A DNA stretch of 64,000 nucleotides. Source: Rhodanobacter sp. ANJX3 (GTDB taxonomy: Bacteria; Pseudomonadota; Gammaproteobacteria; Xanthomonadales; Rhodanobacteraceae). The stretch lies in contig NZ_JACHCM010000010.1 of the NCBI RefSeq assembly GCF_014200755.1, positions 1 to 64,000 on the forward strand, given 5' to 3'. The notes below the pieces were generated by a model that saw only the letters and a program-made list of their open reading frames with translations, searched no databases and was not told where the DNA came from. Below, piece after piece: positions 8,463 through 16,866 of the stretch. Each line of letters opens with the position of its first letter. The stretch's first letter is position 1. The translations under genes and the position numbers were made by a program.

Positions 8463-9233
8463 TCAGACCGACAGATAACCGCCGTCGACATTCAAGATGG
8501 CCCCCGTGGTGTAGGACGCTGCGGCCGACGAGAGATACAGCACCGTGCCAGCCATTTCCGACGGCTGCGCCACGCGTTTCATCGGCACGTGCGCCATCGC
8601 CTGTTTGAGGATCGCCGGCGTGTTCACCAACACCGAGGCGAACTTGGTGTCGGTCAGTCCGGGCAGCAATGCGTTGCAGCGCACGCCGCCTTCGGCGCAC
8701 TCCACCGCAAACGCCTTGGTCATCGAAATCACCGCCGCCTTGGTGATCGAGTAGATGCCCTGCAGATGGCCGGGCACGACGCCGTTGATCGAGGCGACGT
8801 TGACGATGGAGCCGCCGCCGTTTTTGATCATCAGCTTGGCGCCGTGGGTGCACATATAGAAATAGCCGCGGATATTGACGTCGACGGTCTTCTCGAAGAT
8901 CGACAGCTCGGTATCCAGGATGCTGCCGAAGTACGGATTGGTCGCGGCGTTGTTGACCAGAATATCCAGCCGGCCGTGCTTTTCCTCGATCGCCGCGAAC
9001 AGCGCAGCGATCTGATCCATCTCGCCGATGTGACAGGCTATGGCTTCGGCCGAGCCACCAGCCGCCACGATCTGATCCACCACCGTCTGGCAGTCGGCCT
9101 GACGACGACTGGAAACGATGGTGTGCGCACCCTGCGCCGCCAGCAGCTTGACGATTTCTTCGCCGATGCCGCGGCTGGCGCCGGTAACGAGGGCGATCTT
9201 GCCGGAGAGGTCGAACAGTTCGGTAGCGCTCAT
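8463..9233 (-). CDS. SDR family oxidoreductase
   Basis: This classical SDR has 256 residues: TGASRGIG at about 16-23, NNAATNP in place of the usual NNAG, NVASINGVVPG with the catalytic serine, and YSITK as the Tyr-x3-Lys motif. Arg in VSSRR after the second strand suggests NADP use. The ATG at 9233 matches the conserved SDR beginning (LFDLSGKIALVTG). The reading frame runs further upstream, but that extension has no family resemblance. The gene is 65 bases after the histidine phosphatase. Its role in the cluster could be a 3-hydroxyacyl-CoA dehydrogenase step or a ketone reduction. Confidence 0.88.
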   Translation of the reverse strand: MSATELFDLSGKIALVTGASRGIGEEIVKLLAAQGAHTIVSSRRQADCQTVVDQIVAAGGSAEAIACHIGEMDQIAALFAAIEEKHGRLDILVNNAATNPYFGSILDTELSIFEKTVDVNIRGYFYMCTHGAKLMIKNGGGSIVNVASINGVVPGHLQGIYSITKAAVISMTKAFAVECAEGGVRCNALLPGLTDTKFASVLVNTPAILKQAMAHVPMKRVAQPSEMAGTVLYLSSAAASYTTGAILNVDGGYLSV

Positions 9234-9298
9234 GAGTGATAGTCCTTGATGACGGATGAATCGTTTGAAGTTTGGCCGTCTATTTGGAAGTACGAAAA

Positions 9299-9988
9299 CT
9301 AGCGATAGGTGACCATTGCCTTCGTATCGGCACCTTCCAGATGCGGCCAGCCGTTGTAGCTGATCAGGCTGCGGCGCTGCGGGCCGATCGAGACGCGACT
9401 GGTCGAGGTGTTCACCAGCGGCCAACTCAGCGTGAACACCTCGGCGATCGGCGCACCGACCAGCGCATTGGCGATCACCGCAATCGGGCCGCCGGAAGTA
9501 AATGCCCAGATCGTGCGCGCCTGCTGCGCCGCCAGCGCCTGCATGCCGCCTATCACTGCGGCGCGAAACGCCGGCCAGCTGCGCGTGTATTCGTGATCGA
9601 ACTCGCCGCCGGTCCAGCGTGCCACGGCTTCGGAAAACATCTGCTGGAAGGCACGATGCGGGTGTTCTAGCTTCGCCAGCTCAGCTACCAGCGCCTCGTG
9701 CGAGGCGAGCTCGGGGCGATGGCGAGCCAGCACTTCTTCGTGATCGAATTCGTCGAGCCCGTCGATCGTGATACGCGGCGCCGATACGCCGGCCGCTTCC
9801 ACGCACAGATCGGCCGTATGCGCGTGCCGACGCAGCGGACCGACCACAATAAGATCGGGAACGTGGCCGGTTTGCTTGAACCAGCGACCGAGTCGGCGCG
9901 ACTGCTCCTGGCCGACGTCCGAAAGCCGATCGTAGTCGGCAGTGCCGAAGCTGGCCTGGCCGTGACGAATAAGCAGTACGCTCGCCAT
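9299..9988 (-). CDS. Histidine phosphatase family protein (phosphoglycerate-mutase fold)
   Basis: This 229-residue protein begins with the branch-1 histidine-phosphatase signature LLIRHGQASFG, whose His is the phospho-acceptor. The second conserved His is expected in the segment near FTSGGPIAV (about residue 165), where the usual SHG reads TSGG. That loss is worth noting because this His helps catalysis in many members. The gene lies between an APH-like kinase (3 bases upstream) and an SDR. Its partners may make a phosphorylated acyl intermediate, so an editing phosphatase is possible, but this is inference. Confidence 0.85.
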   Translation of the reverse strand: MASVLLIRHGQASFGTADYDRLSDVGQEQSRRLGRWFKQTGHVPDLIVVGPLRRHAHTADLCVEAAGVSAPRITIDGLDEFDHEEVLARHRPELASHEALVAELAKLEHPHRAFQQMFSEAVARWTGGEFDHEYTRSWPAFRAAVIGGMQALAAQQARTIWAFTSGGPIAVIANALVGAPIAEVFTLSWPLVNTSTSRVSIGPQRRSLISYNGWPHLEGADTKAMVTYR

Positions 9989-9991
9989 ACT

Positions 9992-11062
9992 TCAGAGGCT
10001 CGACGCGGCGATGAGCTTACGGCAGCGCTGGCTCATATAGGCCACCGCCTGACCGAAGCCGGCGAACTGCGGGTTGGTGGTTTGCCCCAGCACGAAGCGC
10101 CGGTAGATCTGCTGGATGATCACGGTGACGCGGAACAGCCCGAACACTTCGTAATACTCGAAGTTGTCCACGTTCCAGCCGGTGCGCTCGCCGTAGTACT
10201 CCACCAGCTCGCGCCGCGTCAGCATGCCCGGCGCGTTGGTCGGCTGACGTCGGAACGACTGGAATACCGGGTCGTCATCGGCCTGTATCCAGTAGCCCAG
10301 CGAGCCGCCCAAATCCATCAGCGGATCGCCCAGCGTGCTCAGCTCCCAGTCGAGCACGCCGACGATATCCAGCGGGTGCTCGGGATCGAGCACGACGTTA
10401 TCGAAGCGGTAATCGTTGTGGATGACGCAAATGGCGGTTTCGCGCGCGGGCTGTTTTTCGGCGAGCCAGGCGAGCACGTCGTCGCAGGCGTCGGTGTCGT
10501 CGTTCAAGGCCTTGCGCCAGCGATCGCTCCAGCCGCCGACCTGCCGTGCGATATAGCCCTCGCCCTTGCCCAGGCTGGCCAGCTCCGGCAGCGACGCATC
10601 GACCTGATGCAGTTCGACCAGGCGATCGATAAAGCCCTTGCACAGCCGGCGCACGCCGTCGGCATCCAGCCCGAGCTCCGGCGGCAGGTCGCGACGGAGG
10701 ATGATGCCGCGCAGGCGCTCCATCACGTAGAAGTCGTAGCCCAGCGTGGCCGGATCATCGCCGATCGCCAGGATGGTCGGCACGCGCGGATAATGGGGCT
10801 TCAGCGCGGCCATGACGCGCGCCTCGCGCAGCATGTCGTGCGCGGACTTGGCCTTCACGCCCGCCGGCGGGCGGCGCAGCACCAGTTCGCGTTCGCCGTA
10901 GCTGATCAGGTAGGTGAGGTTGGATGCGCCGCCGGGAAACTGCGAGATTGTCGGCTCGCCGTTCAGGCCGTCGATATGCTGCTTGAGAAACGCATCGACC
11001 TTGCCGATATCCAGCCGGTCTTCCTCGCGCACGCTGCGCGCCTGATCGACGGCCGCCGTCAT
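9992..11062 (-). CDS. APH-like phosphotransferase (ACAD10/11- and LvaA-type acyl kinase candidate)
   Basis: This 356-residue aminoglycoside-phosphotransferase-fold kinase has LVLRRPPAG with the ATP-binding lysine region near residue 60, the catalytic loop VIHNDYRFDNVVLD at about 200-213, and the metal-binding DWELSTLGDPLMDLG at about 224-238. This subgroup is found fused or adjacent to acyl-CoA dehydrogenases. LvaA of Pseudomonas putida phosphorylates 4-hydroxyacyl-CoA so that a dehydrogenase-like partner can eliminate the phosphate. Here the gene overlaps the acyl-CoA dehydrogenase by 4 bases (ATGA), so the same chemistry is plausible. It is not an antibiotic-resistance gene on this evidence. 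Confidence 0.88.
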   Translation of the reverse strand: MTAAVDQARSVREEDRLDIGKVDAFLKQHIDGLNGEPTISQFPGGASNLTYLISYGERELVLRRPPAGVKAKSAHDMLREARVMAALKPHYPRVPTILAIGDDPATLGYDFYVMERLRGIILRRDLPPELGLDADGVRRLCKGFIDRLVELHQVDASLPELASLGKGEGYIARQVGGWSDRWRKALNDDTDACDDVLAWLAEKQPARETAICVIHNDYRFDNVVLDPEHPLDIVGVLDWELSTLGDPLMDLGGSLGYWIQADDDPVFQSFRRQPTNAPGMLTRRELVEYYGERTGWNVDNFEYYEVFGLFRVTVIIQQIYRRFVLGQTTNPQFAGFGQAVAYMSQRCRKLIAASSL

Positions 11063-12297
11063 CGTGCTTTCCTCGCGGCGCTGGCCGCCCCCTGGGCGCG
11101 CATCTCCAGCTTGGCGATCAGGCCGCGATGCACTTCATCCGGGCCGTCGGCCAGGCGCAGGATGCGCGCGTTGGCAAACAGCGCGGTGATCGGAAAATCG
11201 TTCGACAAACCGGCTGCGCCGTGAATCTGGATGGCCGCATCGGCGGCCTTCTGCGCCAGGTTCGGCACGATGACCTTGATCTGCGATATCTCGCTCATCG
11301 CCGCCTTCACGCCCTGGGTGTCGATCAGCCACGCTGCCTTCAGCGTGAGCAGGCGCGCCTGTTCGATCGCCATGCGCAGGTCGGCCACGATGTCCTTGTT
11401 GCCGCCCAGCTCGATCAGCGGCTTGCCGAAGGCAACGCGCGCGCTGGCGCGCTCGCACAGCAACGACAGCGCCCGCTCGGAGGCGCCAATCGCGCGCATG
11501 CAGTGATGAATGCGGCCCGGCCCGAGGCGGCCCTGCGCGATCTCGAAACCGCGGCCGGTGCCGAGTATCACGTGATCCAGCGGCAGCCGCACATCGGTAA
11601 AGCTGACCTCGCCATGGCCGGACGGCTCGTCATAGGCATGAAACACCGGCAGCATGCGCTCGACCCTGACGCCCGGCGCATCGAGCGGGCACACCACCAT
11701 CGTGTGCCGCTGGTGCGGCGGCGCATCGGGATGGCTCAGGCCCATGAAAATCACCACGCGGCAGTGCGGATGACCGATACCGGTGGACCACCACTTGCGC
11801 CCGTTCAGCACGATGTGGTCGCCCTCGATCGTGGCGGTCGCCTGCATATTGGTGGCGTCGGACGAAGCCACATCCGGCTCGGTCATGCAGAAGGCGGAGC
11901 GAATCTCGCCGTCGAGCAAGGGCTTCAGCCAGCGCGACTTGTGCATGTCCGAACCGTAGCGCAGCAGCACTTCCATATTGCCGGTGTCCGGCGCGTTGCA
12001 GTTGAAGATTTCCGGCGCGATGAACGAGTGGCCCATGATCTCGGCCAGCGGCGCGTAGTCGACGTTGCTGAGGCCGGCGCCGTACTCGGGCTCGGACAAA
12101 AACAGATTCCATAGTCCAGCCGCCTTCGCCTTGGCCTTCAGCGTTTCCATCACCGCCGGCTGGTGCCAGGTGCGCCAATCACCGCTGCCGGTAAGCTCGT
12201 CGGCAACGATTTTTTCAGCCGGGTCTACTTCGTCGCGCATGAAGCGATTGAGCGTTTCTGCCAGCGCGCGCGAGCGTTCGGAATGAGCGAAATCCAT
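11059..12297 (-). CDS. Acyl-CoA dehydrogenase family protein
   Basis: This FAD enzyme of 412 residues has the acyl-CoA dehydrogenase pattern: an N-terminal helical part (GAGLSNVDYAPLAEIMG), the middle beta domain AFCMTEPDVASSDATN with INGRKWWSTG-like residues following, and a C-terminal QIHGAAGLSNDFP segment containing the family FAD-contact region. It resembles the ACAD10/11 group. It is the first gene of the minus-strand operon, with the divergent LysR gene starting 153 bases away, so transcription probably starts in that gap. The 4-base overlap with the kinase gene implies translational coupling and joint action on the same acyl-CoA. Confidence 0.92.
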   Translation of the reverse strand: MDFAHSERSRALAETLNRFMRDEVDPAEKIVADELTGSGDWRTWHQPAVMETLKAKAKAAGLWNLFLSEPEYGAGLSNVDYAPLAEIMGHSFIAPEIFNCNAPDTGNMEVLLRYGSDMHKSRWLKPLLDGEIRSAFCMTEPDVASSDATNMQATATIEGDHIVLNGRKWWSTGIGHPHCRVVIFMGLSHPDAPPHQRHTMVVCPLDAPGVRVERMLPVFHAYDEPSGHGEVSFTDVRLPLDHVILGTGRGFEIAQGRLGPGRIHHCMRAIGASERALSLLCERASARVAFGKPLIELGGNKDIVADLRMAIEQARLLTLKAAWLIDTQGVKAAMSEISQIKVIVPNLAQKAADAAIQIHGAAGLSNDFPITALFANARILRLADGPDEVHRGLIAKLEMRAQGAASAARKAR

Positions 12298-12397
12298 CGA
12301 GCTTCTCCTGCGGGTATGCCGTCGTTATTCCCCAAGCGTACGCCCGTCGGCATCAATCAGTGACATGAATATCTTTTATATCCACCCATCAGCTCAG

Positions 12398-12410
12398 TTA
12401 ATATGTTTAA
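12398..12410. promoter_or_regulatory. Candidate LysR-type binding site (T-N11-A)
   Basis: In the 152-base gap between the acyl-CoA dehydrogenase operon and the LysR gene, TTAATATGTTTAA has TTAA at each end and fits the T-N11-A motif of LysR boxes. The surrounding sequence is markedly AT-rich (AATATCTTTTATAT lies 20 bases to the left), as expected of a divergent promoter region. Assignment rests on position and symmetry only. Confidence 0.4.
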
Positions 12411-12449
12411 TCGTGCAGCGCAGCATGTCGAATACATCCGAGGCCCACC

Positions 12450-13376
12450 ATGAATCGCCCCGACCTGCGAATGGATCTGAATCTTTTTCGCGTGCTGGAC
12501 GCCATCCACACGCACGGCGGCATCAGCGCGGCGGCGCGTGCGCTGCACCTCACCCAGCCGGCGATCACCCATTCGCTCAATCGCCTGCGCGAGCTGTTCG
12601 GCGACCCGCTGTTCGTGCGCCAGGGCAACCGCGTGGTGCCGACGCACAAGGCGCGCAGCGTGATGGCCGAAGTGCAGCTGCACCTGCGCGGCCTGCAGGC
12701 CACCACGCAGATGCACGCGAGCTTTCGCGCCGACGAACTGGACATGACCTTCACCGTCGGTTTTCGCGACGTGCTGGAGTCCATCGTGTTTCCGCCGCTG
12801 CTGGCGAAGATGGCCGCACTCGCGCCGCATACGCATATCGTCAGCCGGCGCATTGCCGCCGCGGATGTCGATCGCGAACTGAGCGCCGGCACGACCGATC
12901 TGGTGGTGGACCGGCGGCTGCAGGCCGGGCCCCGACGGTGCAGCCAGCACCTGCTCGACGAGTCGCTGGTGGTCGGCATGCGCGCGAAGCATCCGCTGGC
13001 CGGCAGTGCGCTGCGCCGCAGCGACTACCTGAGCACACGCCATGTGGCGGTTTCCCAGCTCGGCGAGGCCGTGCCGCTGGACGTGCTGCTGGCGCAGGAC
13101 GGCCGCTCGCGCGATATCCAGCTGGTCTGCCAGCACTATTTTTCCGCCTGCCAGGTCGCCGCGTCCAGCGACCTGCTGCTGACCATGCCCCGCTCGTACG
13201 CCGACTGCTTTTCACAGCTGCTGCCGATCGTGGTGCAGCCGCTGCCGATCAAGCTGAAGCCGATTCCGATTCTTGCCTACTGGCACCCGTCGAAGAACGA
13301 TGACCGCGCCCACGAATGGTTCCGCCAGCGGGTGTTCGAGATCATCGGCACGGCGCCGGAATTCAACGATCGCTGA
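12450..13376 (+). CDS. LysR family transcriptional regulator
   Basis: This 308-residue regulator has the N-terminal winged helix-turn-helix typical of LysR proteins at about residues 8-66 (LNLFRVLDAIHTHGGISAAA, LHLTQPAITHSLNRLRELFG, DPLFVRQGN), followed by a ligand-binding substrate domain from about residue 90. It is divergent from the acyl-CoA dehydrogenase operon and is the obvious candidate regulator for it. The inducer, perhaps an acyl-CoA or a free acid from the pathway, is unknown. It converges with the exported protein gene at 13455-14246. Confidence 0.93.
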   Translation: MNRPDLRMDLNLFRVLDAIHTHGGISAAARALHLTQPAITHSLNRLRELFGDPLFVRQGNRVVPTHKARSVMAEVQLHLRGLQATTQMHASFRADELDMTFTVGFRDVLESIVFPPLLAKMAALAPHTHIVSRRIAAADVDRELSAGTTDLVVDRRLQAGPRRCSQHLLDESLVVGMRAKHPLAGSALRRSDYLSTRHVAVSQLGEAVPLDVLLAQDGRSRDIQLVCQHYFSACQVAASSDLLLTMPRSYADCFSQLLPIVVQPLPIKLKPIPILAYWHPSKNDDRAHEWFRQRVFEIIGTAPEFNDR

Positions 13377-13454
13377 GCCTTAGCGCTCGCCGACCATACC
13401 GATCCGAGCTCGCTAGCCAGCAGACGCGAGCGGCCCGGTGCGGCCGGATGGTGC

Positions 13455-14246
13455 TTACGAACCGCTGCCGTTTTTCGGCGGCAGTGGCTTGCCGTCCTTG
13501 GTTTCCACCGGCTGCAGCGGTTCGACCGTAACGTGGCCGTGCCAGTCCTCGAAAACATCGGCTGCTTTTTTGTCGATCTGTACGGCGAGCGTCGTCGTCT
13601 GCGGACAAGCCATAGCCTGGTCGGGCCCTATCGTGCTGCCCGCCAGCTGCGCCGCATCGAACATACCCTGCATGCAGTAACTCGATCCGATGCCCTTACT
13701 GCGCAGCATCTGCATGCCGTCGTGGTAGCGGGCCTCCGCACGCGTGGCGGCGGTCGCATCGGCGTAGGTCGGCTGTAAATCGTGCAGGAGTTTTTCGGAC
13801 TCGGCGCGCTCACGCGGCGACAGGTGCGCGCGCAGCTCGACATAAGCCTGATTGAAGCGCTCGGTGTGCCGCTCGGCTGCCAGCGCCAGCCACGCCAGGG
13901 CAAGTGGGCGATTCACCGGCTGGTGATCGCCGTTCAGCGCCATCACACCCAGCACATACTGCGCGGGCTTGCTGGCCCAGGATGCCGCCGTGTGGAAAAA
14001 CCTCTGCGCCTCGCCGTAGTTCTTCTCGCCGTAGCTTTGCGAAGCGAGGCAGTAGTAGTAATCGGCGGGCAGAAATTTTTCCAGGCCGATGATGCAGCGC
14101 GTGTCGGCCAACTGTTTGTCGGTCGTCGGCGGCTGGTCGACAGCCTGTGCGCGGGTCGCGCTTACCAGACCGAACGTCAGCAGCAGCCCGGTGACCAGAG
14201 TCGTGCAGACTAGCCCGACCGCTTTACTTCCATATCTGCGCAACAT
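13455..14246 (-). CDS. Exported Sel1/TPR-like protein of unknown function
   Basis: This protein of about 263 residues starts at the ATG at 14246, preceded by GGAG, with a signal peptide (LLLTFGLVSATRAQA). After it come helical repeat features: CLASQSYGEKNYGEAQRFFHTAASWASKPAQYVLGVMALNGDH resembles Sel1/TPR units (about 60-110). A region with TYADATAATRAEARYHDG follows, and the tail is rich in Lys, Pro and Gly. Four cysteines suggest periplasmic disulphides. It probably binds other proteins, but no specific role can be assigned. It is transcribed alone, divergent from the small exported protein at 14489. Confidence 0.75.
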   Translation of the reverse strand: MLRRYGSKAVGLVCTTLVTGLLLTFGLVSATRAQAVDQPPTTDKQLADTRCIIGLEKFLPADYYYCLASQSYGEKNYGEAQRFFHTAASWASKPAQYVLGVMALNGDHQPVNRPLALAWLALAAERHTERFNQAYVELRAHLSPRERAESEKLLHDLQPTYADATAATRAEARYHDGMQMLRSKGIGSSYCMQGMFDAAQLAGSTIGPDQAMACPQTTTLAVQIDKKAADVFEDWHGHVTVEPLQPVETKDGKPLPPKNGSGS

Positions 14247-14488
14247 CGCTTTACTCCATTCGTCGTTAGTTTTATCGAGCGCCGATGATATGGAAGCACG
14301 ATGACGCTTTGAAATTCCAGCATCCGGTAACCACGGCATTCGAAAAGCGCAAGACGTGCAGCGCAAGCTCTTGCCGTGCGTGATGGAAAGCGCTGCGCCG
14401 AGCCTGAAGCCGCGAGGCACTTTCGAAACTTGTTGCGTTCTGTGCGCTAATCTTCATGGACGCGAACTTCGGGAGGAGGAAATCTGCG

Positions 14489-14926
14489 ATGAAACTCGGT
14501 ACTGCCACGATGCTTGCCCTGGCCGCCTGGGCCATATGGCCGCCCGTTTCGACTGCGCAGTCGGCGCCGCATAGCGAGAATGCGGCGCTGTTCGTGGCCG
14601 AACATCTCGACGTGCTGTCCATCCCCAGTTCGATCTATGCACGCAGGAAACCCGGCGCGAATACATTGAAGGATTACGGTTTCGCCGATTTCGAAAAGAT
14701 CGATGGCGGCGTCCGATCGATCGATCATGAAAAGCAGTGGCTTTTTGGTATCCGGATCGTCGAGGACAACGGCGGCATCAAGGTACTTTGCATCCAGGAT
14801 GGCCCTCGGATTGGCGGGAGTTTTCCAAGTCAAACAACCGCCGAGGTCAAGCTTGGTCGGGACGGACTATTCCACGGCACCGGCCGGTTTCCGCAAAGCG
14901 ATCAGTGCCCGCCGTTTCAACGCTGA
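14489..14926 (+). CDS. Small exported protein of unknown family
   Basis: This is a 145-residue protein with a signal peptide (MKLGTATMLALAAWAIWPPV, cleavage after STAQS). The ATG at 14489 is chosen because GGAGGAGG lies eight bases ahead. An upstream in-frame ATG at 14456 lacks such a site. The mature part carries LDVLSIPSSIYARRKPGANTLKDYGF and a conserved-looking SIDHEKQWLFGIRIVEDN segment, with two cysteines near the end (CIQDGP, CPPFQ). I do not recognise the family. It stands alone between two minus-strand genes. Confidence 0.65.
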   Translation: MKLGTATMLALAAWAIWPPVSTAQSAPHSENAALFVAEHLDVLSIPSSIYARRKPGANTLKDYGFADFEKIDGGVRSIDHEKQWLFGIRIVEDNGGIKVLCIQDGPRIGGSFPSQTTAEVKLGRDGLFHGTGRFPQSDQCPPFQR

Positions 14927-14966
14927 ATAGGGTCAGACGCGCGAATGCGCACGCGCATCATTGGCG

Positions 14967-16106
14967 TCACACCAACAATCGTTCGCACACCGCCTGGTAG
15001 ATCGCCGGCAGCTGCTCCAGCTCATGCACCGCCACGCATTCGTCGACCTTGTGGATCGTCGCATTGACCGGGCCGATCTCCACCACTTCGGTACCCAGCA
15101 AGGCAATAAAGCGACCGTCGGAGGTGCCGCCGCCCGTGCTTTGCTCGGGATCGAGCTGGCACAGATCGCGGCATACGGCGACGACGGTTTCGCGCAGCCT
15201 GCCACCGGGCGGCGTGAGAAACGGCTGACCCGACAGCTGCCAGTCGATATGAAAATCCAGACCGTGCCGGCGCAGGATCGCCTCGCTGCGTGCTTGCAAA
15301 TCTTCGGCGCGACTGGCCGTGCTGTAGCGAAAGTTGAACAGCGCCGTGAGCATGCCGGGAATCACGTTGTTGGCACCGGTGCCCGCGTGGAGGTTGGATA
15401 CCTGCATGGAGGTCGGCGGAAAGTCAGCATTGCCTTCGTCCCAGCGCTCGGCCGCCAGCTCGGTGAGCGCCGGACCGAAGGCATGAATCGGATTGAGCGC
15501 CTTTTCCGGATAGGCGACATGACCCTGAATACCGCGTACGGTCAACGTCGCCGACAGCGAACCGCGTCGACCCACGCGAATCAGATCGCCCAGCCTTTCC
15601 TTGGCCGACGGTTCGCCCACCACGCAAAATTCGATGCGCTCGTCGGCGGCGCGAAAGTGCTCGATCACCTTGCGCACGCCGTCGATGGCCACGCCTTCTT
15701 CGTCGCTGGTGATCAGCAAGCCGACGCGGCCTGGGTGATCCGGGTAAGCACCGACGAACTGCTCCAGCGCCACCACCATGGCCGCCACCGAGCCCTTCAT
15801 ATCGGCCGCACCGCGGCCGTATAGACGGCCATTCGTTATCGTGGGTTCGAACGGTGGACTTTGCCAGGAAGCCTCCGGCCCGCTTGGCACGACATCGGTA
15901 TGCCCGAGAAACATCAGCGTCGGGCCTGACGCACCCGAGCCGCGATGGGTGGCCCAGAGATTGTCCACGTCGCCGTAGCGCAGGTTTTCCATCGTGAACC
16001 CGACGCGCGCCAGTCGCTCGGCAATCAGCGCCTGACAGCCGGCATCGTCCGGCGTGACCGAGCGGCGGCGGATCAGTTCGCAGGTGAGGTCGAGCACGTC
16101 GCTCAT
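14967..16106 (-). CDS. dapE: Succinyl-diaminopimelate desuccinylase DapE
   Basis: DapE (379 residues) removes succinate from N-succinyl-LL-diaminopimelate in the lysine/peptidoglycan pathway. The M20 metallopeptidase motifs are present: [12 protein letters not shown] (zinc His, about residue 68), [14 protein letters not shown] (bridging Asp, about 100), [11 protein letters not shown] (catalytic and zinc Glu, about 133) and the C-terminal IHKVDECV with the last zinc His. The ATG at 16106 starts the family-typical protein and an earlier ATG at 16127 adds only seven residues. It is the last gene of dapD-arsC-like-arsC-like-dapE, 24 bases after the preceding gene. Confidence 0.96.
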   Translation of the reverse strand: MSDVLDLTCELIRRRSVTPDDAGCQALIAERLARVGFTMENLRYGDVDNLWATHRGSGASGPTLMFLGHTDVVPSGPEASWQSPPFEPTITNGRLYGRGAADMKGSVAAMVVALEQFVGAYPDHPGRVGLLITSDEEGVAIDGVRKVIEHFRAADERIEFCVVGEPSAKERLGDLIRVGRRGSLSATLTVRGIQGHVAYPEKALNPIHAFGPALTELAAERWDEGNADFPPTSMQVSNLHAGTGANNVIPGMLTALFNFRYSTASRAEDLQARSEAILRRHGLDFHIDWQLSGQPFLTPPGGRLRETVVAVCRDLCQLDPEQSTGGGTSDGRFIALLGTEVVEIGPVNATIHKVDECVAVHELEQLPAIYQAVCERLLV

Positions 16107-16130
16107 GGTTGATGGCTCATCTTGCACAGG

Positions 16131-16523
16131 TCAGTGTTTCGCTTTGCCCTTGCCGAGCAGGCGCTCGTAGGTGCCGCCGGTAAAACCGACCGCGACGCGC
16201 CCGTCGGGGGCTACCGTGATCGGCTGACGCAGAATTTCGGGGTGCTCGCGAATCAGCAGCGTCCACTCCGGATCGCTGCCCGGGTTGCGCCGCTGCGGCA
16301 GCAGGCCTTTCCAGCCGATTCCGCTGCGATCGACCAACGCATCCCAGCCGCCGAGCGACGCCGCCCACGCTTTGAGCACGTCCGGCTCGGGCCGCGTGCG
16401 CCGCAAATCGACGAAGCGATAATCCGGCCCGAAGCGATCGAGCCAATTGCGCGCCTTGCCGCAGATGTCGGTGCCGTCGAGCCCATAAACGGCGACCACG
16501 GCATCGGCGGTCGCTTCAGCCAC
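16131..16523 (-). CDS. ArsC-like thioredoxin-fold protein lacking one CXXC cysteine
   Basis: This 130-residue paralogue of the preceding gene product has the ArsC/Spx fold: an N-terminal strand with YGLDGTDICGKARNWLDRFG, then RRTRPEPDVLKAWAASLG, LVDRSGIGWKG, and a C-terminal VAVGFTGGTYERLLGKG. Family members of the YffB group carry CSTCDK at the first turn. Here the first Cys is replaced and only ICGK remains, so a classic two-Cys redox cycle is unlikely. It overlaps the upstream gene by 8 bases. A monothiol or purely structural role is possible. Function in the dap operon is unknown. Confidence 0.85.
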   Translation of the reverse strand: MAEATADAVVAVYGLDGTDICGKARNWLDRFGPDYRFVDLRRTRPEPDVLKAWAASLGGWDALVDRSGIGWKGLLPQRRNPGSDPEWTLLIREHPEILRQPITVAPDGRVAVGFTGGTYERLLGKGKAKH

Positions 16524-16866
16524 CGAACAGCTCCTTGAACTTTTTCTCGCTGAAGCCGGCGCTGACGCTGTCGCCCTTCACCACCACCGGGCGCCTGACC
16601 AGGGCAGGATAATCCTTGATCAGCTTCAGCCAGTCGGCGTCGGTACTGGCCGATTTCTGCGTGTCGGTGAGATCGCGCCAGGTGTAGCTGGCCCGGTTGA
16701 CCAGCTTTTCCCAAGTCAGCTCCTTCGCCCACTGCTTCAACGAAGCCGGCGCGATGGGATGCTCGCGGTAGTCGGTAAAGCTGTATTTGACCTTGTGCTG
16801 ATCCAGCCACGCGCGGGCCTTGTCGCAGGTGCTGCACTTTTCCAGGCCATAGAGTTCGACGCTCAT
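16516..16866 (-). CDS. YffB-type arsenate-reductase-like protein
   Basis: This 116-residue ArsC-family protein has the intact [11 protein letters not shown] motif at residues 11-21 and the family blocks [31 protein letters not shown], and [21 protein letters not shown]. YffB proteins are thioredoxin-like reductases whose link to dap genes is common in gammaproteobacteria. True arsenate reductase activity is unlikely in this context. It overlaps dapD by 4 bases (ATGA) upstream and the one-Cys paralogue by 8 downstream, so all four genes are translationally coupled. Confidence 0.9.
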   Translation of the reverse strand: MSVELYGLEKCSTCDKARAWLDQHKVKYSFTDYREHPIAPASLKQWAKELTWEKLVNRASYTWRDLTDTQKSASTDADWLKLIKDYPALVRRPVVVKGDSVSAGFSEKKFKELFGG

